Below the pieces are notes generated by a model that saw only the letters and a list, made by a program, of their open reading frames with translations, was not told where the DNA came from and did no database searches. Positions 1-6,358 of a DNA stretch of 6,875 nt are shown piece after piece. The translations under genes were made by a program, and so were the position numbers. The stretch's first letter is position 1. Each line of letters opens with the position of its first letter. Origin of the DNA: Vibrio sp. UBA2441 (GTDB lineage Bacteria > Pseudomonadota > Gammaproteobacteria > Enterobacterales > Vibrionaceae); contig DDQN01000023.1 in the NCBI GenBank assembly GCA_002342685.1, positions 1-6,875 on the forward strand. The letters are read 5' to 3'.

Positions 1-50
1 CAAGTTGATTGGGTATACATAGTTTCGTTTATCTCTAATATTAGTCTTAG

Positions 51-70
51 TTCGATAGAAAACTGTCGAA
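51..70. repeat. Operator-like palindrome TTCGATAG-AAAA-CTGTCGAA
   Basis: Two 8-base arms around AAAA match with a single T/G mismatch. There is no T-run on either side in either direction, so it does not look like an intrinsic terminator. A dimeric regulator binding site is the simpler reading. The regulator is not identifiable from the sequence. Confidence 0.4.
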
Positions 71-93
71 TAAAAATGAATAACGTGATCTCA

Positions 94-121
94 CTCATTA
101 TTACTTTTAATTAATAATGAG
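94..121. repeat. Perfect 10-bp inverted repeat with 8-base spacer
   Basis: CTCATTATTA (94-103) is the exact reverse complement of TAATAATGAG (112-121). It lacks a following T-run on both strands. It may be an operator, or a hairpin in the leader RNA if transcription starts upstream. The AT-rich composition makes chance partly responsible, but ten matching bases is longer than expected in about 200 bp. Confidence 0.4.
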
Positions 122-128
122 GCGGAAA

Positions 129-156
129 ACTATTAACTAAACACTGGACTATTAAC
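129..156 (+). repeat. Direct repeat of ACTATTAAC, 19 bp apart
   Basis: ACTATTAAC occurs at 129-137 and again at 148-156, close to two helical turns apart. The first eight bases recur once upstream of the maturase gene (3755-3762). It could be a tandem activator site, but it is AT-rich and may be chance. Confidence 0.3.
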
Positions 157-218
157 ACCAACCTAATTACCTTTACATAAAAGCACATTAAACGGAAATA
201 CAATTGTGCTTTACTCAT

Positions 219-223
219 GGAGA
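219..223 (+). promoter_or_regulatory. Ribosome binding site of the symporter gene
   Basis: GGAGA lies 8 bases ahead of the ATG at 232 and overlaps the alternative ATG at 217, which has no purine-rich site before it. This favours translation from 232; a second ATG follows directly at 235. Confidence 0.55.
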
Positions 224-231
224 ATAATATT

Positions 232-1998
232 ATGATGGCCATAGGCTCATTTATTATATTTACCCTTTTTGTCGCCTGGGTTTCATACCGGGCAACAAGA
301 GATGAAAATCTTACAGAAACCACCGGTTACTTCTTAGCTGGACGTAGCCTTCCCTGGTACGTCATCGCAGGTTCCTTATTTTTAACCAATATTTCTGCCG
401 AACAGCTAACAGGCCTTAATGGCAACGCTTTTGCAAAAGGCGCAAGTGTCATGGCGTGGGAAACCGTCGCAGCTGTGACTATGATAGTGCTTGCTGTTGT
501 TTTCCTGCCTCGTTTTTTAAGAGGTGGTATTGCCACTGTCCCTCAGTTTCTAGAAGCTCGCTATGGAAAAAGAATGCGTAGTGTTGCTTCATTTATCTTT
601 ATCTATGCCATTGTTATTGGCTTTTTACCTTTTGTCTTATACGCCGGTGCCATTACATTAGGGAAGCTATTTAACGTCGCCGATGTTTTAGGAATTAGCA
701 CTGAAGCTTCTACTTGGGTAATGGTGATTAGCCTGGGTATTATTGGCGGGATTTACGCCGTATTTGGTGGGCTCAAGGCTGTTGCAGTATCCGACACTGT
801 CAATGGAGTGGGTTTGTTGTTAGGTGGATTTCTTGTCCCTATTTTGGCATTAACGCAACTGGGAGATGGCAGTATATCCGCAGGATTCAATATTATTATC
901 TCAGAAGCACCAGAGCGAATGCAGGCCGCTGGTGTAACCAAAGATGCCGCCATACCTTGGCATACCCTTTTCTCTGGTATTTTACTTATAAACCTTTTTT
1001 ACTGGTGTACTAACCAAGCCATTGTGCAGCGTGCTCTGGGTGCAAAAAGCCTGGCTGAAGGTCAGAAAGGCGTGTTAGCTGCAGCCATTCTTAAAGTGTT
1101 TGGTGTCATGATGTTGGTTTTGCCGGGTATTATCGCATGGCACATGCACCAAAAAGGATTAATCAGTGTACCAGTAAAATCCATTAGTGCAGAAGGTGTC
1201 GAGATTCTGGCAAAAGATATGGCCTATCCCACCTTGGTACGTGAAGTCCTTCCATCATGGTTGACCGGGTTCTTTGGTGCCGTCTTGTTTGGAGCTGTAA
1301 TGAGCTCGTTTAACAGTGGTGTTAATAGCTTATCGACTTTAGTCAGTCTTGATATCTATAAAGGTATAATCAAGAGAGACGCAACAGACGTTGAGACGGT
1401 GCGTATCGGCAAGATCTTCGGTGCAATCACTATTGGGATCTGCGTATGTATCGCTCCGCTTATCGCTCAGTCTGATGGCCTTTACACCCTGATGCGTACC
1501 ATTATGGCGGTTATCAACGTACCTATTTTAACCGTCATTCTCGTCGGTATTGTGTCGAAGCGTACTCCTGCTCTGGCAGCCTACATTGCACTTCCTATTG
1601 GTATGATCAGCTTCTATGTCGCGCACTTCGTACTTAAAGATGATTTAGGATTTGCAAAACTACACTGGTTACACATGGTAGGCCTAAACTTCTTATGGAT
1701 GGTAAGTATCATGATGGTCGTTCGTGTTCTTAAACCCATGGAATCTGCATATCAACAAACCTATACCGAACAAGTGGAAGTACAGGAGTGGAAATACGTA
1801 AAACAAGCGAGCTGGGTGGTTATAGCACTACTTGCAATTCTATACACTGTATTCTCGGAGCTGGGCCTTCTTGGTCAAAATGGCAGCGTACTCAACGTCA
1901 TTTTGGCATTGGCTGGTTTCGCTGCATTCTGCTTTGCTGCTACAAAACTATGGCAACAAAAAAAGCAAAATAAAGTTTCTTCGCTGATTGAAAACTAA
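232..1998 (+). CDS. YidK-like sodium/solute symporter (SSS family)
   Basis: Inner-membrane Na+-coupled importer of about 588 residues with many hydrophobic helices throughout, the usual size for SglT-type members of the family. From memory it matches E. coli YidK closely: GYFLAGRSLPW near the N-terminus, LTNISAEQLTGLNG, FYWCTNQAIVQR, LAEGQKG and GFFGAVLFGAV. Compared with Vibrio vSGLT, the Na+-site residues appear kept (A355, S358, S359) and so do several sugar ligands (Q58, E77, N254, K288) and the gating Tyr (Y257), while the position of Q428 seems to be T423. These equivalences come from remembered sequences, not a computed alignment. The start at 232 is chosen for its ribosome site; 217 is in frame and would add five residues. 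It sits 72 bases before the sulfatase, like yidK beside yidJ. Substrate unknown; a sulfated sugar or related organosulfate is inferred from context. Confidence 0.9.
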   Translation: MMAIGSFIIFTLFVAWVSYRATRDENLTETTGYFLAGRSLPWYVIAGSLFLTNISAEQLTGLNGNAFAKGASVMAWETVAAVTMIVLAVVFLPRFLRGGIATVPQFLEARYGKRMRSVASFIFIYAIVIGFLPFVLYAGAITLGKLFNVADVLGISTEASTWVMVISLGIIGGIYAVFGGLKAVAVSDTVNGVGLLLGGFLVPILALTQLGDGSISAGFNIIISEAPERMQAAGVTKDAAIPWHTLFSGILLINLFYWCTNQAIVQRALGAKSLAEGQKGVLAAAILKVFGVMMLVLPGIIAWHMHQKGLISVPVKSISAEGVEILAKDMAYPTLVREVLPSWLTGFFGAVLFGAVMSSFNSGVNSLSTLVSLDIYKGIIKRDATDVETVRIGKIFGAITIGICVCIAPLIAQSDGLYTLMRTIMAVINVPILTVILVGIVSKRTPALAAYIALPIGMISFYVAHFVLKDDLGFAKLHWLHMVGLNFLWMVSIMMVVRVLKPMESAYQQTYTEQVEVQEWKYVKQASWVVIALLAILYTVFSELGLLGQNGSVLNVILALAGFAAFCFAATKLWQQKKQNKVSSLIEN

Positions 1999-2009
1999 AA
2001 CACGATTTA

Positions 2010-2043
2010 AAGGCTCTTTCTTTATTAAAGAAATAGCCTTTTT
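2010..2043 (+). terminator. Intrinsic terminator or attenuator after the symporter
   Basis: AAGGCT (2010-2015) pairs with AGCCTT (2035-2040). After one C/T mismatch the stem continues with TTTCTTT (2017-2023) against AAAGAAA (2027-2033), leaving a 3-base loop. A T-run (2039-2043) follows. It stands between symporter and sulfatase, so it would reduce rather than abolish downstream transcription if the genes share a promoter. Confidence 0.7.
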
Positions 2044-2060
2044 ACTTTCATTTATCCGGT

Positions 2061-2064
2061 GAGG
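2061..2064 (+). promoter_or_regulatory. Ribosome binding site of the sulfatase gene
   Basis: GAGG lies 6 bases before the ATG at 2071. The longer reading frame opens at a GTG (2059) that overlaps this site, so the GTG is unlikely to be the start. An ATG at 2074 is an equally possible neighbour. Confidence 0.6.
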
Positions 2065-2070
2065 AAAATA

Positions 2071-3687
2071 ATGATGAGCAACAATAAAATAACTGGAAAA
2101 TTTTTAAATAGAAAATTGCGTCAAGGCGCATATTCCGCTAAAAATAACCTAAACAAACCTAATATTTTTATGATTACTGTGGATATGATATCTCCAGACT
2201 GTTATAGCCCATCGAGAGCGTTAGCCAAGGTAATCAATACGCCAAATCTAGATAATATAAAAGCCGAGGGTACACGCTTTAACCGAGCATTTACACCCAG
2301 CCCATTATGTGGTCCGGCCCGAGCAGCTATGTTTACAGGCATGCATCCTCCCTATCTGACCAATGGCGAACGCGCTCCCTGCGGCAGCCAGATCGATTTA
2401 AAAACATCAGATATTATTTTTCAAGACTATTTAAAATCCGAAGGTTATGCGGTTAAACATGCTGGAAAATGTCATGTAGGAATAGATAAGTTTATCGGAA
2501 CATTTGGCGAAAACATGCACGCGTGGGATCGTTGGGGACCACCAGTACTAGATGATGATCGTTATTTGGACTATATCGACAGCATGGGAGTTAAACCACC
2601 TGTTTATAAACGCGAACTTATGGGTTTCCAGTCTGACAGACAAAGTCCAGGAAATTCTTTTGGTGGATGGATTATGCAAGAAGACGGTAGTCCTTTCCCT
2701 GAAGACGCACATTATTCAGTATTTTTGGCTGACCTTGCCGTTCGCCAAATTAAAGCGGCTAAGAGGCAGAACCCTGACTCGCCAATTTTTAGTCAGCTGG
2801 ATTTTTTTGACCCACACCAGCCTTATTCAATTCCGGATGGATTTGAAACTCGTTACGAAGAGATTAAACAAGCCATAACACTCCCTGTTAGCGTACATAA
2901 ATTAATCGATAGCAACGAATTACCAGATAATCCCATTTATCATCTATACCGAAAATATTGGGGGCTATACGACAAGGAAACCATCACTGATTATATTGCT
3001 GGTCATTTGCTACAAGTAGAAGTCGTTGATTTCGCTATAGGTAAACTAGTTAAGTACCTCAAAGAGAACGACCTTTGGAATGAAAGCGTTATCCTTTTCT
3101 CAGCCGATCATGGCGATATGAATGGCCGCTTAGGTATGGCAGACAAAGGTGTATATTTTCAACCGGATATTTTTTCAATCCCGTTGTATATTAAACCGCC
3201 ATCAAGCACTTTACCTGTACTGAGCCAATGTGATGAATTAGTTTCTGCACTGGATATTGCGCCAACGCTACTCGATTTTGCCGGGGTAGTTCCACCAGAG
3301 TTCATGGAAGGTTGTAGCTTAAGAATGGTAGCTAAAGGCGAAGAAAGAGAACCTCTAATTCAAGTTTATCAAGCCGGTATGCATGTGGGTATGAATCTCG
3401 GTGCTGGATTCCAACTCGAGATTGACAATAAACGGTGGTTTTATGGCTATAACACGGCCACCGGATACCAAGAGTTATACAATCTGGAGCAAGACGAACA
3501 GGTAAACCTCTTTTACACTAAGGAGGGGGAAGCGCTGCAACCAGCCATCATCAAATACGGTGCTGAGGTATTTAGCTCAGACCCACGATGGTTTGGTTAT
3601 TGGGCTTCTTACCGGCTGCATAATATGGAGTTATTACCAAAACAGCATAATAGTGATATGCAAATGCTAAAACCAATTGCTAGCTAA
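2071..3687 (+). CDS. Cysteine-type sulfatase (formylglycine-dependent), cytoplasmic
   Basis: Sulfate-ester hydrolase of the alkaline-phosphatase-like fold, 538 residues. The formylglycine signature C-x-P-x-R-x4-T-G is CGPAR at 80-84 followed by T89-G90, with C80 the residue to be modified. Other active-site elements are D38 in TVDM, GKCH (K133, H135), PHQP (H249), DHGD (D346, H347) and DKG (K359). The usual second metal Asp after D38 is Met39, and the usual Trp of GKWH is Cys134. The N-terminus is polar and basic with about 30 residues before the first strand and has no signal peptide, so the enzyme should act in the cytoplasm. It resembles E. coli YidJ in layout and in the C-terminal PRWFGYW segment, but is longer. 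It is flanked by its probable importer and by its probable maturase. The substrate is unknown; choline sulfatase seems unlikely because its typical motifs differ. Confidence 0.9.
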   Translation: MMSNNKITGKFLNRKLRQGAYSAKNNLNKPNIFMITVDMISPDCYSPSRALAKVINTPNLDNIKAEGTRFNRAFTPSPLCGPARAAMFTGMHPPYLTNGERAPCGSQIDLKTSDIIFQDYLKSEGYAVKHAGKCHVGIDKFIGTFGENMHAWDRWGPPVLDDDRYLDYIDSMGVKPPVYKRELMGFQSDRQSPGNSFGGWIMQEDGSPFPEDAHYSVFLADLAVRQIKAAKRQNPDSPIFSQLDFFDPHQPYSIPDGFETRYEEIKQAITLPVSVHKLIDSNELPDNPIYHLYRKYWGLYDKETITDYIAGHLLQVEVVDFAIGKLVKYLKENDLWNESVILFSADHGDMNGRLGMADKGVYFQPDIFSIPLYIKPPSSTLPVLSQCDELVSALDIAPTLLDFAGVVPPEFMEGCSLRMVAKGEEREPLIQVYQAGMHVGMNLGAGFQLEIDNKRWFYGYNTATGYQELYNLEQDEQVNLFYTKEGEALQPAIIKYGAEVFSSDPRWFGYWASYRLHNMELLPKQHNSDMQMLKPIAS

Positions 3688-3693
3688 TCATTC

Positions 3694-3743
3694 TCCCGAG
3701 CCATAGTTTAACCTCATAGATTTGAACATGGTTCGGGGTTTTT
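3694..3743 (+). terminator. Strong intrinsic terminator after the sulfatase
   Basis: The left arm 3694-3704 (TCCCGAGCCAT) pairs with 3728-3738 (ATGGTTCGGGG), with two G/T wobbles and no mismatch. Further weak pairing lies inside (GTT 3706-3708 with AAC 3725-3727). A run of five T follows (3739-3743). This likely ends the symporter-sulfatase transcript. Confidence 0.85.
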
Positions 3744-3816
3744 ATGTCGTGTGCACTATTAATCACTAATTAATAACGGTACATTTCTCCATCGGTTTAC
3801 CTCTGGTTGTAGAAAA
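3744..3816 (+). promoter_or_regulatory. Short gap expected to hold the maturase promoter
   Basis: Since a strong terminator precedes it, the maturase probably has its own promoter here or depends on read-through. The stretch is AT-rich and contains ATTAAT twice as an inverted pair (3758-3763 and 3769-3774) and ACTATTAA (3755-3762), which also occurs twice upstream of the symporter. No clear -35/-10 pair and no clear FNR or CRP site could be seen. The sequence just ahead of the ATG (TTGTAGAAAA) is a weak ribosome site. Confidence 0.3.
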
Positions 3817-5127
3817 ATGTCACAAACAACATCCCCTCAATATTGTCACGTCATGGCAAAACCCTCTGGTTCAGTGTGCAATTTAGATTGCGAATACTGT
3901 TTTTATCTGGAGAAAGAAAAGCTTTATCCAGAAAGAAACAAAAACTGGAAAATGAGTGAAGAGACTTTAGAGCTATTTATAAAGCAGCAGATAGATGCGC
4001 AAGATGGACCTGACGTGGATATCGCCTGGCAAGGTGGTGAACCGACCCTAATGGGTATTGAATTTTATACAAAAGCAGTCGAGTTCGCCCAAAAGTACGC
4101 AGGTGATAAGCGGGTACATTACGCTTTTCAGACTAATGGCATTTTGATCAATGACGAGTGGTGTCACTTATTTAAACAACACAACTTTTTAATTGGCATC
4201 TCTATCGACGGACCGAAAGATCTCCATGATACTTATCGAATTACCCGCTCAGGTAAAGGATCTTTTGATAAAGTGATGCAAGGAGTCAATTGCCTGATTA
4301 AGCATGATATTCCGTTTAATACACTAACTGTCGTCAATAAAGTCAATGCAAAAGAGCCCCTCAAAGTTTATCAGTTTTTAAAAAGCATTGGTTCTACGTT
4401 TTTGCAGTTTATTCCTCTGGTCGAACGCAAGATTTCACAGGGTGAAGAGACTCTGATGGACCTTAGTCACCCGGATCAAGATGTAGAGTCTCAACTTACG
4501 GATTGGTCGGTTCCCTCATGGCAATACGGTGAGTTTTTGAACCAGATTTTTGATCAATGGGTAAGAATGGATGTCGGCCGGATCTTTGTCCAGACTTTCG
4601 ACTCTACGCTAGCAAACTGGTGCGGTCAGCCGGGCAGTATTTGTATCTTTTCACCAACCTGTGGACATGCACTCGCACTCGAAGCCAATGGCGATTTATA
4701 TAGCTGCGACCATTATGTTTATCCAGAATACAAATTGGGAAATATCCACAACATTCCTATTAGGGAAATGAATTCAAGCGAACAAGCGATTCAGTTTGGG
4801 CAGGACAAACAAGACCGACTAACCAAAGACTGCTTGTCGTGTGAATTTAGGTTTACTTGTCATGGTGGTTGTCCGAAGCACCGATTCACGCTGTCCGAAC
4901 AAGGATTCCCACATCATAACTATTTATGTAAAGGCTACTACCACTTCTTTAAACACACTGCGCCTTACATGTCCGCAATGCGTGATTTGATTGCCAATGG
5001 ACGTACTGCGGCAGAGATTTCTTCTCTCATTGCCAATAGTGAAAAGAAAGCACCTGTAGCGGCAAGTCGAAATGCCTCTTGTCCATGTGGTAGTGGTAAA
5101 AAATTCAAACGCTGTTGCGGTAAATAA
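3817..5127 (+). CDS. Anaerobic sulfatase-maturating enzyme (radical SAM, SPASM) with SEC-C tail
   Basis: Oxygen-independent formylglycine-generating enzyme, 436 residues, cytoplasmic. It would oxidise the active-site Cys of the neighbouring sulfatase. The radical-SAM cluster motif C-x3-C-x2-C is C21, C25, C28, followed by the SAM-binding GGEPT at 73-77. The SPASM/twitch region supplies ligands for two further 4Fe-4S clusters: C276, C282, C297, then C339, C342, C348, C352 and C371, in the spacing of the Clostridium perfringens enzyme. D298 directly after C297 corresponds to its proposed catalytic base. The C-terminus carries a SEC-C zinc motif, CPCGSGKKFKRCCG at 422-435, after a short linker. 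The start at 3817 gives a normal distance to the first Cys; an ATG at 3853 is too close to the motif to be preferred. Transcribed towards hcr. Confidence 0.95.
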   Translation: MSQTTSPQYCHVMAKPSGSVCNLDCEYCFYLEKEKLYPERNKNWKMSEETLELFIKQQIDAQDGPDVDIAWQGGEPTLMGIEFYTKAVEFAQKYAGDKRVHYAFQTNGILINDEWCHLFKQHNFLIGISIDGPKDLHDTYRITRSGKGSFDKVMQGVNCLIKHDIPFNTLTVVNKVNAKEPLKVYQFLKSIGSTFLQFIPLVERKISQGEETLMDLSHPDQDVESQLTDWSVPSWQYGEFLNQIFDQWVRMDVGRIFVQTFDSTLANWCGQPGSICIFSPTCGHALALEANGDLYSCDHYVYPEYKLGNIHNIPIREMNSSEQAIQFGQDKQDRLTKDCLSCEFRFTCHGGCPKHRFTLSEQGFPHHNYLCKGYYHFFKHTAPYMSAMRDLIANGRTAAEISSLIANSEKKAPVAASRNASCPCGSGKKFKRCCGK

Positions 5128-5158
5128 TCAGCTGGAATGATAAATCTTATCGCGACAA

Positions 5159-5190
5159 AACCTGAACCAGAATGTGTTCTGGCTCAGGTT
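5159..5190. terminator. Bidirectional terminator between the maturase and hcr
   Basis: AACCTGA (5159-5165) pairs with TCAGGTT (5184-5190), then one A/C mismatch, then CCAGAA (5167-5172) with TTCTGG (5177-5182) around a TGTG loop. Read on the - strand the stem is followed directly by TTTT, and on the + strand by ATTT. It lies between converging genes and can serve both. Confidence 0.8.
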
Positions 5191-5199
5191 ATTTCACTT

Positions 5200-5233
5200 A
5201 ATACTAATTAAGATAATTAATCTGATTGGTATT
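5200..5233. repeat. 34-bp imperfect palindrome ending in GATTGGTATT
   Basis: AATACTAATTA (5200-5210) pairs with TGATTGGTATT (5223-5233) over 11 positions with two G/T wobbles. Three more pairs form inside with one bulged base. It is separate from the terminator next to it. The form recalls small dispersed palindromic repeats in Vibrio and Shewanella genomes, but that is from memory and copy number cannot be judged from one window. Confidence 0.45.
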
Positions 5234-5254
5234 CTGCTCTGACACGATTATTTG

Positions 5255-6283
5255 TTAGTTTAAGCTAACTTCAACATCGGAGTTCACCCGACAAGAACAG
5301 GCTAATACAAAACCTTGCTCAATATCATCATCAGATAGCGTTTCGACACTGGTACGTTCTATTTCGCCAACTTTAACTTTGCATTTGCATGAACCACACA
5401 TTCCACTGCGGCAAGCAGCGATAACAGGCACACCGGCTTTTTCCAGTGCATCAATTAACATTGATCCTTTGTCTGCTTCGACTTCAGCACCAAAAGTAGG
5501 CACAGTAATCGCCACTGTACCACTTGCTTCATTCGTCTCCGCAATAGCAACATCCGGAGTAAAACTCTCTTCAAAGAAATGGGCTAAATCAAAATCCATC
5601 TCTTGCAGATAGGAATTGATGTCTTTCATAAAGCTAACTGGGCCACATAAATATACACTTCTCTGTGTAATATCCGGACTTAGCTGCGTTAGCCACTCTT
5701 TATTTAAGCGACCTTGAGGATACTCTGTACCGGTATTGTCTTTAAGTAATAACTTTAGATGAAAGTTGCTGTATTGACTTGCAAGTGACTCAAGCTGTTC
5801 AAAGTAGATGGTATTCTCTCTACTGCGAGCCATATGAATAAAATCAATGTCTATCTCTTGGTTACTATCCAGCCATTGTTTTACCATCGAAGTGACAGGC
5901 GTAATACCACAACCTGCACTGACCATAACCACTTTAGCCTTTGGTTTGCAGTCGATACTATTAAAGCTACCGACGGGCTTTAATACGGTAACTCGTTCAC
6001 CCACTTCAAGGTTATCCAATACGTAGTTTGAAACAACCCCGTTATCTACTCTTTTCACTGTAAACTGAAGCTGATTTCTCTTCGGTAGAGAACTAATGGA
6101 ATAGGCCCGGTATTCTGTGCGATCCGCCAATGCAAACCCTAGAGATGCAAATTGCCCCGGTTTAAAATCAAATTCCAGATCATTGTCTGCACTAGCCAGC
6201 GAAAAGCTGACACTATCTGGTGTTTCGTTCCATTTGTCTTTGCAGATAAGTTCGATGGAATCTGAATGTGTCCAAGCTAGCAT
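5255..6283 (-). CDS. hcr: Hcr, NADH-dependent reductase of the hybrid-cluster protein
   Basis: Flavin and 2Fe-2S oxidoreductase, 342 residues, passing electrons from NADH to Hcp in the cytoplasm. Domains in order: FAD-binding barrel with RAYS (R59, Y61, S62) and the GVVSNY segment near 82-87; NAD-binding domain with AGCGITP at 123-129 and a later CGP motif; and a C-terminal plant-type ferredoxin domain with C291, C296, C299 and C329 (C-x4-C-x2-C-x29-C). The size is close to E. coli Hcr (about 320). An AGAGG site lies 9 bases before the ATG at 6283, so this start is preferred over the ATG at 6292, which abuts the AGAGG. It follows hcp on the same strand after 75 bases that contain a terminator-like hairpin. 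Confidence 0.93.
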   Translation of the reverse strand: MLAWTHSDSIELICKDKWNETPDSVSFSLASADNDLEFDFKPGQFASLGFALADRTEYRAYSISSLPKRNQLQFTVKRVDNGVVSNYVLDNLEVGERVTVLKPVGSFNSIDCKPKAKVVMVSAGCGITPVTSMVKQWLDSNQEIDIDFIHMARSRENTIYFEQLESLASQYSNFHLKLLLKDNTGTEYPQGRLNKEWLTQLSPDITQRSVYLCGPVSFMKDINSYLQEMDFDLAHFFEESFTPDVAIAETNEASGTVAITVPTFGAEVEADKGSMLIDALEKAGVPVIAACRSGMCGSCKCKVKVGEIERTSVETLSDDDIEQGFVLACSCRVNSDVEVSLN

Positions 6284-6292
6284 GATGAACAT

Positions 6293-6297
6293 CCTCT
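6293..6297 (-). promoter_or_regulatory. Ribosome binding site of hcr
   Basis: AGAGG on the - strand lies 9 bases from the ATG at 6283 and directly touches the upstream in-frame ATG at 6292. The spacing decides for the shorter protein. Confidence 0.6.
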
Positions 6298-6310
6298 TTA
6301 AAATAAAACC

Positions 6311-6343
6311 AAAAATCCCGGCAACGCATTCACGCAGCCGGGA
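6311..6343 (-). terminator. Terminator-like hairpin between hcp and hcr
   Basis: On the - strand a CCCGGC/GCCGGG stem (6337-6342 with 6317-6322, plus one A/T pair) encloses 14 bases and is followed by TTTTT (6315-6311). It should stop part of the transcripts coming from hcp, setting hcr below hcp, unless hcr has its own promoter. Confidence 0.7.
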
Positions 6344-6358
6344 ATATCAGATGAACAA

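Larger units (their letters stand above)
1..231 (+). promoter_or_regulatory. Non-coding leader upstream of the symporter gene
   Basis: AT-rich stretch with no convincing coding sequence. It carries a near-perfect palindrome (51-70), a perfect 10-bp inverted repeat (94-121), a small GTGA-TC-TCAC palindrome (85-94) and a 9-bp direct repeat (129-137 and 148-156). This density of short repeats just ahead of a catabolic gene set suggests a promoter with regulator sites. A TACAAT hexamer at 199-204 is a possible -10 box, but no good -35 stands at the right distance, so I do not call a promoter position. The gene upstream lies outside the window. Confidence 0.5.

Noticed and set aside
5..20. FNR-like half site TTGAT near the window start
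   Set aside because: The second half (ATCAA) is absent at the required spacing, so it is not a supported FNR box.
85..94. CRP-like GTGA...TCAC palindrome
   Set aside because: The arms are separated by two bases instead of the six needed for a CRP site.
111..323. Small - strand reading frame overlapping the symporter start
   Set aside because: It lies opposite a convincing gene, has no recognisable domain and is best explained as a shadow; the same holds for the frames at 327-536, 753-953, 1788-1973, 2552-2878, 5379-5612 and 6117-6428.
2059..2070. GTG start for the sulfatase
   Set aside because: The GTG overlaps the GAGG ribosome site that serves the ATG at 2071.
2071..3687. Choline sulfatase (BetC) assignment
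   Set aside because: The formylglycine motif is shared, but the metal motif, the GKxH region and the C-terminal part differ from BetC as I know it, and no choline or betaine genes are nearby.
5254..5269. GTTAG/CTAAC palindrome overlapping the hcr stop codon
   Set aside because: Short, partly within coding sequence and without a T-run; probably chance.
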